From Caulobacteraceae bacterium (GTDB taxonomy: Bacteria; Pseudomonadota; Alphaproteobacteria; Caulobacterales; Caulobacteraceae): 8,576 nucleotides of DNA. Below, one piece after another: positions 1-6,405 of this stretch (position 1 is the stretch's first letter; each line of letters begins with the position of its first letter). The stretch is from assembly GCA_947479185.1 (NCBI GenBank), contig CANJYY010000090.1, positions 1-8,576 on the forward strand, read 5' to 3'. Both the position numbers and the translations under genes were made by a program. The notes under the pieces are model-generated. The model worked only from the letters and a program-made list of their open reading frames with translations. It did no database searches and was not told the origin of the DNA.

Positions 1-902
1 ATGAGGAACACCAGCCGGTCGCGGCTGTCGCGGCTGTAGATGATCGGCGGCGTGAACTCCGGCCGGGGACTGACATAGTCGATGGTCGCGGTCAGGCCGG
101 GCGCGCAGCCGTCGCAACCGAACGCAATGCGCCGGCCGATCCGGTAGCGGGACAGCGCGCCCTGCGGCGCGAAGAACCGCACCTTCACCCGGTCGTCGGG
201 GATCAGCGACACCACCGGCTGGTTTGCGGCGGCCCATTCGCCGGGCTGGAAGAAGACCTGCTCGACCCGGGCGTCGGCCGGCGCGCGCGGGCCGGTGCGG
301 TCGAGCTGGGCCTGCGCGGCCGCCAGGGCATCGCGCGCCTGCTGCACCTGGGCCTCGGCGGCGCGCACGGCGTCAGGCCGGGCGCCGAGGATCTGGGCCG
401 CGCGCTGGCGGGTCACGGCGTTGAGGTTGGCCACGGCCGAATCGCGGGCGGCGCGGACGGTGTCCAGCCGGGCGGGGGCGTAGATGCCCTGCTTTACCAG
501 CGGCGCGATGCGGTTGTACTCGGCCTGGGCCTGGCGCAGGGCGGCCTCGGCGGCGGCGCGCTGGGCGTCGGTGACGGCCAGCTCCTGCGGCCGCTGGCCC
601 TTGCGGGCGTCGTCGAGCCGCGCCCGAACCTCCGCCAGCACCGCGGCGGCCTGGTCGCGCTGGGCGACCAGCGGCGCGGCGTCGAGCGCGAACAGCGGCT
701 GGCCGGCCGTGACGCGCTGACCGCGCACCACCGAAACGGCCGAGACCGCGCCCGAGGTCGAGGACGAGAGGTACAGCGCCTCGCCCTCGATATAGCCGGA
801 CAGCGTGTCGGCGCGGGCCGGCTCGCGGCCCCAGATCCACCAAGCGCCGGCTCCGGCGATCAGGGCCAGGGCCACGATGGCGATACGCGATTTGGGGGGC
901 AT
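1..902 (-). CDS. HlyD-family periplasmic adaptor of an ABC-type efflux system (partial, C-terminus beyond left edge)
   Basis: The first 300 residues are visible. An N-terminal signal anchor lies at about residues 6-24 and ends in WWIWG. A biotinyl-lipoyl-like half follows at about 40-75 (GAVSAVSVVRGQRVTAGQPL), then a long Ala/Gln/Arg-rich alpha-helical hairpin at about 77-203. The second lipoyl half and beta-barrel come after, with GEWAAANQPVVSLIPDD and a CDGC motif at 263-266. This is the membrane fusion protein layout: inner-membrane anchored and reaching through the periplasm to link a pump to an outer-membrane channel. The sequence resembles the YbhG type that works with YbhF/YbhS/YbhR ABC exporters. 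The family is usually about 320-330 aa, so roughly 20-30 residues are missing. The ATG start at 902 shares one base with the TGA of the upstream TetR gene (TGATG), implying translational coupling and shared control. The substrate cannot be read from the sequence. Confidence 0.88.
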   Translation of the reverse strand, partial: MPPKSRIAIVALALIAGAGAWWIWGREPARADTLSGYIEGEALYLSSSTSGAVSAVSVVRGQRVTAGQPLFALDAAPLVAQRDQAAAVLAEVRARLDDARKGQRPQELAVTDAQRAAAEAALRQAQAEYNRIAPLVKQGIYAPARLDTVRAARDSAVANLNAVTRQRAAQILGARPDAVRAAEAQVQQARDALAAAQAQLDRTGPRAPADARVEQVFFQPGEWAAANQPVVSLIPDDRVKVRFFAPQGALSRYRIGRRIAFGCDGCAPGLTATIDYVSPRPEFTPPIIYSRDSRDRLVFL

Positions 903-1540
903 CAGCGGCCTCCTTCGGCCAGCAGGCCGGCCAGGATGGTGTCGACATGCTGCCGGGCCAGCGCCCGCAGATCCAGCGGGGCGGCGCCGACCGGCGTCAG
1001 GACCTCACGCCAGAGCACGCCCATCAGCAGCGGACCGATCAGGGCCAGGGCATGAAACCGGGCGTCGCCCGGCCGGACCTCGCCCTTCGCCTGGGCCCGC
1101 TCGATCAGGCCGGTCAGGACGCCGAGCATCCGCGCGACCACCTCGTCGTGCCAGACCCGCGCCAGTTCCGGAAAGTTGCGCGACTCGGCGATGACCATCT
1201 TGGCCACCGGCCCGACCGGCGAGACCGTCATCATCTCTGCGGCCTGTTCAATCAGCGCCCTGATGATGACGGCGAAGGGCAGGTTGATGGCGCCCGCCGC
1301 GACTTCGACAGCCGCCAGATTCGGGCTGATCGCATCGCGCACCACGGCGGCGAACAGGTCCTGCTTGGTCTCGAAATAGAGATAGAGGGCGCCCTTGCTG
1401 ACTCCGGCCCGGGCGGCGATGTCGTCGAGCCGCGCGGCGGCGAAGCCCTTCTCGGCGAACACGGCCAGCGCCGCGGCGACGATCTCGCCGGGACGGGCCT
1501 CCTTGCGACGCCGCCACCTGGGTTCGCCGACGGGGAGCAT
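902..1540 (-). CDS. TetR/AcrR-family transcriptional repressor, likely local regulator of the downstream HlyD/ABC efflux operon
   Basis: The protein has 212 aa, typical TetR size. The N-terminal DNA-binding domain spans about residues 16-62, with the helix-turn-helix at about 35-56 (LDDIAARAGVSKGALYLYF, close to the family consensus), followed by ETKQDLF. The C-terminal ligand/dimer domain contains ESRNFPELARVWHDEV at about 119-134, a pattern like the AefR-type TetR C-terminal domain. The ATG at 1540 is preceded by AGAGG at 5 nt. A perfect inverted repeat lies 14 bp upstream of the start, and the HlyD adaptor gene follows with a one-base overlap. This is the classical arrangement of an autoregulated repressor co-transcribed with an exporter it controls, as CecR is with ybhGFSR in E. 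coli. The inducing ligand is unknown. The family call is firm; the target assignment is inference from position. Confidence 0.93.
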   Translation of the reverse strand: MLPVGEPRWRRRKEARPGEIVAAALAVFAEKGFAAARLDDIAARAGVSKGALYLYFETKQDLFAAVVRDAISPNLAAVEVAAGAINLPFAVIIRALIEQAAEMMTVSPVGPVAKMVIAESRNFPELARVWHDEVVARMLGVLTGLIERAQAKGEVRPGDARFHALALIGPLLMGVLWREVLTPVGAAPLDLRALARQHVDTILAGLLAEGGR

Positions 1541-1554
1541 CTGCGCCTCTGTTT

Positions 1555-1574
1555 ATAACTGACTGGTCAGTTAT
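1555..1574. promoter_or_regulatory. Perfect palindrome, probable TetR-family operator
   Basis: Arms ATAACTGAC and GTCAGTTAT are exact inverted repeats of 9 bp with a 2-bp TG spacer. They sit in an AT-rich island inside otherwise very GC-rich DNA, 14 bp upstream of the TetR start codon. Size and symmetry fit a TetR dimer site. Autorepression of the TetR-HlyD operon is the natural reading. The plus-strand small membrane protein gene starts about 110 bp away on the other side and could also be affected. Confidence 0.75.
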
Positions 1575-1598
1575 TTAATTGAAGCCCTCGCGGGTCAA
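1570..1598 (-). promoter_or_regulatory. Possible promoter of the TetR-HlyD operon overlapping the operator
   Basis: On the minus strand TTGACC (1598-1593) resembles a -35 element. After 16-17 nt come AT-rich hexamers (AAATAA / AATAAC, around 1576-1570) that fall on the palindrome. The -35 is good and the -10 is weak, so this is only a candidate. If real, repressor bound at 1555-1574 would block the -10 and the start point. Confidence 0.35.
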
Positions 1599-1683
1599 GT
1601 CTCGCCCGCCACATGAAACGGCAGGGGACGGCCCGGCGAATGCGCCTATGCTTGGACCAACGATCCCGCCGGCGAGACCCCTC

Positions 1684-2028
1684 ATGACCCTGCAACATCC
1701 CCTCGTGCGCCGGTTCGGCATGATCTGGGCGGCGGCCGCTGTGTTCCAGATTCCGGTGGTGCTGCTGACCGCGCCGACGGGCGGGTTGCTCACAGACGTG
1801 CTCAAGGCCATCGCTTTCGGCCTGGCCCTCGCGCTGCTGGGCGGGATCGTGCTGCTGCTCGGCCGCAAGCGCGAGGACGGGGCCCTGATCCCGGCGCTGA
1901 TCCTCGTGGCGCTTGTGTCGTTCGCCCTGGCCTATCCGGCGATGAAGGGCGGCGCCCTCGACGGCCGCTTCAAGGCTTCACCCCGTCCCGCAGCCGACGC
2001 CGCCCACCGAGCGCCTCCGGCCGGTTGA
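1684..2028 (+). CDS. Small hypothetical membrane protein, three predicted transmembrane helices
   Basis: The protein has 114 aa and no family that I recognise. Hydrophobic segments lie at about residues 12-30, 41-60 and 67-85. Basic RKRED at 61-65 puts the second loop on the cytoplasmic side, and a polar Pro/Ala-rich tail covers about 95-114. I chose the ATG at 1684 (GGCGAG 7 nt upstream, starting MTLQHPLVRR). An in-frame ATG at 1648 would add 12 residues of proline-rich sequence, and the frame can be extended to a TTG at 1579 that falls in the regulatory region. The last 59 bp overlap the 3' end of the convergent antiporter gene, so the C-terminal tail is read opposite antiporter codons. Hydrophobic pattern and coding bias support a real gene, but its function is unknown. 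Confidence 0.62.
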   Translation: MTLQHPLVRRFGMIWAAAAVFQIPVVLLTAPTGGLLTDVLKAIAFGLALALLGGIVLLLGRKREDGALIPALILVALVSFALAYPAMKGGALDGRFKASPRPAADAAHRAPPAG

Positions 2029-3757
2029 GCTCGTTGCGGAACTCGTCGCGCCGCTCGTGGATCGAGGCGATGACCAGGCCCATCGGGATGCCGATGTCGA
2101 CCAGCGCCGCCTCTGACAGCTGCAGCGAGGCCTCGATCGTCTCCGGCACGGCGTCGGTGGCCCCCAGCTCGTAGAGCCGCTTGGCGTGTCGCGCGTCGCG
2201 CGCGCGCACGACGATCTTCAGGTCGGGCCGCATCTCGCGGGCGGTGGCCACGACCACCTCGTTGCCTTCGGGGTTGTCCATCGTCACCACCAGGGCGCGG
2301 GCCGTGTCGAGGCCGCAGCGGCGCAGGAATTCGGCCCGCGAGGCGTCGCCGTAGAACACCGAGGCGCCGGCGCGGCGTCCGGCTTCCACCAGCCTCGGAT
2401 CCCGTTCGGCCGCGACCCAGGGAATGTCGTGCCGGCCCATCATGTCGCCGACCAGACGGCCGACCCGGCCGTAGCCGACGACGACCACCGCCGTCTCGCC
2501 GGCCGGCGGCGCGGCCGGTTCGACAGGCGTGTTGGCGGCCGGATTGGCGCCGGGCCGTCCGCCCAGCTTCGCGCCGAGCGCCGCCAGCACGGGAATGCAG
2601 AACATCGTCAGGGTCGAGGCCACCAGCACGGTGCGGCCGACCTCGCGGTCGACGACGCCGCTGTTCATCGCCGTGTCGAGGATGACGAAGGCGAACTCGC
2701 CGCCGGCCGCCAGCAGCAGCCCGGCCTCCAGCGCCTTGCGCGGCTTGAGGCCGAACATCAGCCCCAGGACGAACACCACAGTGCCGATCAGCAGCAGGGC
2801 GCCGACCGCCATACCGACGATCAGCACCGGCTTGGCCACCAGCAAGGACAGGTCCAGGCCGATGCCGATCGACAGGAAGAAAAGCCCCAGCAGCAGGCCC
2901 TTGAACGGCTCGATGGTCACCTCGACCTCGTGCCGGTACTCGGTCTCGGCCAGCAGCAGGCCGGCGATGAAGGCGCCCAGCGCCATCGACAGGCCGGTCA
3001 GGGCCGCCACCAGTCCCGCGCCGATGACGATCAGCAGCGAGGCGGCCATGAACAGCTCCTCGCTCTTGGCCCGCGCGACCGACTTCATCATCGGCCGCAG
3101 CAGCAGCCGGCCGAACACCACCAGCGCCACGATGCCGATCGCGGCCGGGGCGAAGGTCAGCAGCATCTTGGGCGAAAAGAGCTCGCCGTCGCCCTGGCTG
3201 CCGATGATCGTCAGCGTAATGAGGATCGGCGCCACGGCCAGGTCCTGGAACAGCAGCACGGCGAAGGTCGCCCGGCCGGCCTGGCTGTGCTGGCGTTTGC
3301 TCTCGGCCAGCAGCGGCATGACCATGGCGGTCGAGGACAGGGCCAGGGCCGCGCCGATGGCGGCGGCCGCCTGCAGCGGCTGGCCCAGCATCAAGGCGAC
3401 CGTGGCGATGGCCGCCGAACAGACGGCGACCTGCAGCGCGCCCATGCCGAAGACGAACCGGCGCATCAGCCGCAGTCGTTCCCAGCTCAGCTCCAGCCCG
3501 ATCATGAACAGCAGGAAGACGACGCCGAACTCGGCCAGCTGGGCGACGTCCTGGGGTTTCTCGATGGTCACGGCGGCCAGCCAGGGAATGGTGTCGGCCA
3601 GAGCGCCCAACCCGTAGGGCCCCAGCACCACGCCCGCGCCGAGGAAGCCGAGAATGGGACTTATGCGCCAGCGGCGGAACAGGGGCACGACCACGCCCGC
3701 CGTCGCCAGGAACAGCACAACATCCTTGTACTCGCCGGGAGAAACCTCCGCCGCCAT
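1970..3757 (-). CDS. CPA2-family monovalent cation:proton antiporter with C-terminal TrkA-N (RCK) domain, KefB/KefC/YbaL type
   Basis: The protein has 595 aa. Residues 1-400 form a polytopic Na+/H+ exchanger domain of about 12 helices. Landmarks are FLLFMIGLELSWERLR (81-96), the ion-binding region LLFQDLAVAP (168-177, with Asp172), GAFIAGLLLAETEYRHEVE (261-279) followed by the Kef-like loop TIEPFKGLLLGLFF (281-294), and AAGGEFAFV (350-358). A Pro/Ala-rich linker (401-420) leads to a Rossmann TrkA-N domain with GYGRVG (428-433) and acidic Glu451 at the end of beta-2, so it probably binds NAD(H) or a related ligand. By family it exchanges K+ or Na+ for H+ across the inner membrane. No KefF/KefG-like ancillary gene is adjacent, so glutathione gating cannot be assumed. 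The start at 3757 has GGAGG 4 nt upstream. It is divergent from the DUF2946-receptor cluster. Confidence 0.93.
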   Translation of the reverse strand: MAAEVSPGEYKDVVLFLATAGVVVPLFRRWRISPILGFLGAGVVLGPYGLGALADTIPWLAAVTIEKPQDVAQLAEFGVVFLLFMIGLELSWERLRLMRRFVFGMGALQVAVCSAAIATVALMLGQPLQAAAAIGAALALSSTAMVMPLLAESKRQHSQAGRATFAVLLFQDLAVAPILITLTIIGSQGDGELFSPKMLLTFAPAAIGIVALVVFGRLLLRPMMKSVARAKSEELFMAASLLIVIGAGLVAALTGLSMALGAFIAGLLLAETEYRHEVEVTIEPFKGLLLGLFFLSIGIGLDLSLLVAKPVLIVGMAVGALLLIGTVVFVLGLMFGLKPRKALEAGLLLAAGGEFAFVILDTAMNSGVVDREVGRTVLVASTLTMFCIPVLAALGAKLGGRPGANPAANTPVEPAAPPAGETAVVVVGYGRVGRLVGDMMGRHDIPWVAAERDPRLVEAGRRAGASVFYGDASRAEFLRRCGLDTARALVVTMDNPEGNEVVVATAREMRPDLKIVVRARDARHAKRLYELGATDAVPETIEASLQLSEAALVDIGIPMGLVIASIHERRDEFRNELNRPEALGGRRRLRDGVKP

Positions 3758-3840
3758 GCCGCCTCCGGATTGCCAATGGCTCTATATGGGGACCTGCGAA
3801 CGGCTTGCGAAACCCCGCGCGGCGGCGTAGTCGCCCAGCC
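3758..3840. promoter_or_regulatory. Divergent intergenic region between the antiporter and the metal-cluster genes
   Basis: These 83 bp must hold the start signals for both directions. A TATAGA on the minus strand (3786-3781) is a possible -10 for the antiporter. On the plus strand TATATG (3783-3788) is a possible -10 for the cluster. Neither has a convincing -35. Two copies of TGCGAA (3795-3800 and 3806-3811) form a direct repeat with 11-bp periodicity. I see no clear Fur, CueR or CsoR site. Confidence 0.35.
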
Positions 3841-4242
3841 ATGCGCAGCAGCAGCCCTTTCCGGCCGCCTTCGCGTCGCGGCGTCCTGCCCGCGGCGCTG
3901 GCCCTGCTCGCGCTCTGCATCCAGCTGCTGATTCCGGCCGCATCCCTTGCCACGGAAGCGAAAACAGACGCTCGCACGGTCGTGCTCTGTACGATCGACG
4001 GGGCCAAGACTGTCACGGTTCCGGGCGGCGATACACAGCATCACGGCTTCGGCGGCCTCAAGTGTCACGACTGCGTCATGGCCTCGATCGCGGCCGTCTC
4101 GCCCGGCGAAGCGCTCGCCCTGCCCATTCGTTACGCAGCCGAAAAGCGCCTCGCGCCCATCGACCGCGCCAGCCGCCTGCCGGGCGCCCGCGCGCCGCCC
4201 CGGCCGCCCTCGACCGGACCACCCGCCCTCCAGACCGCCTGA
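3841..4242 (+). CDS. DUF2946-like small exported cysteine protein, first gene of the receptor/PCu(A)C cluster
   Basis: The protein has 133 aa from the ATG at 3841; no strong ribosome site is visible. An in-frame TTG at 3805 would add 12 Arg-rich residues and is less likely. A basic N-terminus (RPPSRRG) is followed by a hydrophobic segment at about 15-35. Possible cleavage follows SLA at 37, or the segment may stay as an anchor. The exported part has VVLCTIDG (Cys50), a His pair (67-68), and GLKCHDC (Cys75 and Cys78, a CxxC), then a Pro-rich end (ARAPPRPPSTGPP). The pattern of hydrophobic N-terminus, single Cys before a G, later CxxC and an ARxPP tail matches what I know of DUF2946 proteins, which often sit next to PepSY, TonB-receptor and PCu(A)C genes. 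Metal binding through Cys/His is plausible but not shown. The receptor gene follows after 57 nt. Confidence 0.72.
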   Translation: MRSSSPFRPPSRRGVLPAALALLALCIQLLIPAASLATEAKTDARTVVLCTIDGAKTVTVPGGDTQHHGFGGLKCHDCVMASIAAVSPGEALALPIRYAAEKRLAPIDRASRLPGARAPPRPPSTGPPALQTA

Positions 4243-4251
4243 CCCTTCGCC

Positions 4252-4271
4252 GGGCGCGCCGACGCGCGCCC
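4252..4271 (+). other. GC-rich intercistronic hairpin after the DUF2946-like gene
   Basis: GGGCGCGC and GCGCGCCC form a perfect 8-bp stem with a CGAC tetraloop, starting 9 nt after the stop codon of the small cysteine protein and 28 nt before the receptor ATG. There is no T-tract after it, so it is not a standard intrinsic terminator. It could be an mRNA-stability or processing element, or a partial attenuator. Confidence 0.5.
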
Positions 4272-4299
4272 TGTCAGACCTTTCTGGAAATCCATTCCC

Positions 4300-6357
4300 A
4301 TGATCACGATCCAAGGCGCGCGGCTGCGCGCCCTCCTGCTCGGCGCGAGCTGTCTCGCCGCGCCCGCCTTCGCCCACGCCGCCGACGCTCCGACCACGGT
4401 CGACTCCGTCATCGTCACCGCGAACCCCGACCCCGAGGACCCCGCCGTTGTCGCCGACGCCCGCAAGCGCCTGTCGCGCACGCCCGGCGCCGTCTCGGTG
4501 ATCTCGGCGGAATCCTTCACGAGCCGCGAGGCGCTGGCCCTCGACGACATGCTGCGCGACGCCCCCGGCGTCTACGCCCAGCGCAAGTGGGGCGGCGATG
4601 TGCGCATCTCGATCCGCGGCTCCGGCATCGGCAACGCCAACCACAACCGCGGCCTTTTGCTGGCCCAGGACGGCGTGCCGCTGAACGAGGCCGACGGCTA
4701 TGGCGACAGTCAGATCGCCGATCCGCTGACCACGCGGTTCGTCGAGGTCTACAGGGGCGGCAACGCCCTGCGCTTCGGCGGCTCGCTGCTCGGCGGGGCC
4801 ATCAACATGGTCACTCCGACGGGCGCCACCGCCGGCTTCGAGCAGCAGGTCCGCGTCGACGGCGGCTCCTTCGGCCTGCTGCGCGAGAACCTCGCCCTCG
4901 CCCGTCAGTTCGGCGACTGGGACCTTTATGTCGCCGGCACCAACCAGACCGGTCAGGGCTGGCGCTCGCAGAGCCAGCAGAACCTCCAGTTCGGCTCGCT
5001 CAACCTCGGCCGGTCGTTCGGCGAGGACCGCGAGGTCCGGCTGATCGTCAACGGCTCGAACATCAACCAGGAGATTCCCGGCGTCCTGACCTGGGCGCAG
5101 TTCCAGGCCAATCCGCGCCAGACCGCGCCGGCCAACTACGCCAACGACCAGGGCCGTAACCAGCGCGGCCTGCGCGCCTCGCTGCGCACCACCTGGCGAC
5201 TCAGCGACAGCACGGTGTTCGAGGGCGCGGTCTACGGCCTGTGGAAGGATCTCGACCACCCGATCTTCCAGGTCATCGATCAGCAGAGCCGCAACTGGGG
5301 GGGCTTCGGCCGTCTCGACTGGCAGGGCGAGATCGCCGGGATGAAGGCCGACGCCTATGCGGGTCTCTGGCTGCGCAAGGGTGACCTGGACTCCAACTTC
5401 TATGTCAACCTGACCGGCGCGCGCGGCGCGGAGCGTTCACGGACGCTGCAGAACGCCGACGCCGCCGATCTGTTCGCCGAGGGGCGACTGTTCGTCACCG
5501 ATCACCTCGCCCTCGTCGGCGGCGGGACCTGGGGCCATGCCGGCCGGGATTATGAGAGCTTCGCCCTGCCGGGCGTGGGCGGGACCTTCAACCTGAAAGC
5601 CAGCAAGACCTATGAGTGGTTCGCCCCGCGCATCGGCCTGCTGTGGGAAGCCGAGGACGGCTCCCAGCTGTTCGCCAACCTGACCAAATCGGTCGAGCCG
5701 CCGAACTTGGGCGCGATGTCGCCGACCGGAACCGGCTTCGCGCCCGTTCAGGCCCAGGAAGCCTGGACCGCCGAGGCCGGCGCGCGCGGCCGTCGCGGCC
5801 CGTTCACCTGGGACGTCACGGTCTATCGCGCGGTGCTCGACAAGGAGATGCTGCAGTTCACGGTCGCGCCCGGCATCCCGGCCTCGACCTTCAACGCCGA
5901 CCGCACGATCCACCAGGGTCTCGAGGCGGCGCTGGACTGGCGGGTCGCGCCAAACTGGCGGCTGCGCCAGACCTGGACCTGGTCGGACTTCCGCTTCGAC
6001 GGCGATGTTCAGTACGGCGACAACCGCCTGCCGATCGTGCCCGAGCACTTCTATCGGGCGGAACTGCGCTATGACGCCCCGGCGGGCTGGTTCCTCGCCC
6101 CGTCCGTGGAATGGTCGGCGTCGGACATCGAGGTCGACTACCGCAACACCACCACGGCCCCGAGCTACGCCATCCTGAACCTGAATGCGGGCTGGAAGGT
6201 CTCCGACGGCCTTTCGCTGTTTGTCGACGCCCGCAACCTGACGGACGAGGCCTATGTCTCCAACGTCCAGGCGGCGGTCCTCGCCGGCGCGGGCACGGCA
6301 GCCTACTGGCCCGGCGACGGCCGGTCGCTCTACGCCGGCCTGACGGCCTCGTTCTAA
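4300..6357 (+). CDS. TonB-dependent outer-membrane receptor (FecA-like fold; substrate unknown, metal by context)
   Basis: The protein has 685 aa. The signal peptide covers about 1-27 (cleavage after AHA). A TonB-box-like VDSVIVTA follows at 34-41. The plug domain at about 59-173 has LDDMLRDAPGVYAQ, VRISIRGSGIG (101-111), LAQDGVPLNEADGYGD (121-136) and VEVYRGGNALRFGGSLLGGAINMVTP (148-173). The rest is a 22-strand-type barrel rich in aromatic alternation, and it ends in Phe685 (YAGLTASF) as outer-membrane barrels do. It resembles siderophore or citrate-type receptors in the plug. The mature part has no cysteine and five methionines, and no CxxxM or HxM pair like that of the copper receptor OprC. 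The ATG at 4300 has only a weak GGAA upstream. It lies between the DUF2946-like gene and the PepSY gene, in one direction, and would work with TonB/ExbBD encoded elsewhere. Confidence 0.94.
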   Translation: MITIQGARLRALLLGASCLAAPAFAHAADAPTTVDSVIVTANPDPEDPAVVADARKRLSRTPGAVSVISAESFTSREALALDDMLRDAPGVYAQRKWGGDVRISIRGSGIGNANHNRGLLLAQDGVPLNEADGYGDSQIADPLTTRFVEVYRGGNALRFGGSLLGGAINMVTPTGATAGFEQQVRVDGGSFGLLRENLALARQFGDWDLYVAGTNQTGQGWRSQSQQNLQFGSLNLGRSFGEDREVRLIVNGSNINQEIPGVLTWAQFQANPRQTAPANYANDQGRNQRGLRASLRTTWRLSDSTVFEGAVYGLWKDLDHPIFQVIDQQSRNWGGFGRLDWQGEIAGMKADAYAGLWLRKGDLDSNFYVNLTGARGAERSRTLQNADAADLFAEGRLFVTDHLALVGGGTWGHAGRDYESFALPGVGGTFNLKASKTYEWFAPRIGLLWEAEDGSQLFANLTKSVEPPNLGAMSPTGTGFAPVQAQEAWTAEAGARGRRGPFTWDVTVYRAVLDKEMLQFTVAPGIPASTFNADRTIHQGLEAALDWRVAPNWRLRQTWTWSDFRFDGDVQYGDNRLPIVPEHFYRAELRYDAPAGWFLAPSVEWSASDIEVDYRNTTTAPSYAILNLNAGWKVSDGLSLFVDARNLTDEAYVSNVQAAVLAGAGTAAYWPGDGRSLYAGLTASF

Positions 6358-6363
6358 CCCAGA

Positions 6364-6390
6364 GGGCGGCGGCGTGATCCGCCGCCGCCC
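6364..6390 (+). other. Strong GC-rich intercistronic hairpin between receptor and PepSY genes
   Basis: GGGCGGCGGCG and CGCCGCCGCCC form a perfect 11-bp stem with a 5-nt TGATC loop. It starts 6 nt after the receptor stop and ends 4 nt before the GGAGG of the PepSY gene (6395-6399). It has no trailing T-tract. It may set the relative expression of receptor and downstream genes by protecting the upstream message, causing partial termination, or affecting ribosome access. Confidence 0.6.
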
Positions 6391-6405
6391 GTCCGGAGGT
6401 CCAGC

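Noticed and set aside
1579..1683. A TTG-initiated 35-residue extension of the small membrane protein
   Set aside because: It begins next to the operator palindrome, has no ribosome site and adds a Pro/Arg-rich segment; the ATG at 1684 gives a compact three-helix protein.
1970..3757. Glutathione-gated KefC-type potassium efflux system
   Set aside because: The transporter core and loop resemble Kef, but no KefF/KefG-like gene is adjacent and glutathione-site residues cannot be judged by eye; only the wider CPA2/TrkA-N call is supported.
3758..3840. Fur, CueR or CsoR binding site upstream of the metal cluster
   Set aside because: No stretch in the 83 bp matches the inverted-repeat patterns expected for these regulators.
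2186..3931. A 581-codon open frame on the plus strand antisense to the antiporter
   Set aside because: It is full of His, Gln, Asp and Arg with no hydrophobic core or motif; it is the complement of transmembrane codons.
1932..4016. A 694-codon open frame on the minus strand covering the antiporter gene in another frame
   Set aside because: Its translation is Arg/Gly/Ala-rich with no recognisable motif, and it lies over the clear antiporter. This is typical of shadow frames in very GC-rich DNA.
3661..5259. A 532-codon open frame on the minus strand opposite the DUF2946-like and receptor genes
   Set aside because: It has low-complexity Gly/Ala/Arg/Asp composition, opposes well-supported genes and shows no family signature.
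6364..6390. Intrinsic transcription terminator after the receptor gene
   Set aside because: The stem is strong, but no T-run follows and the next gene's ribosome site begins 4 nt later, so an intercistronic element fits better.
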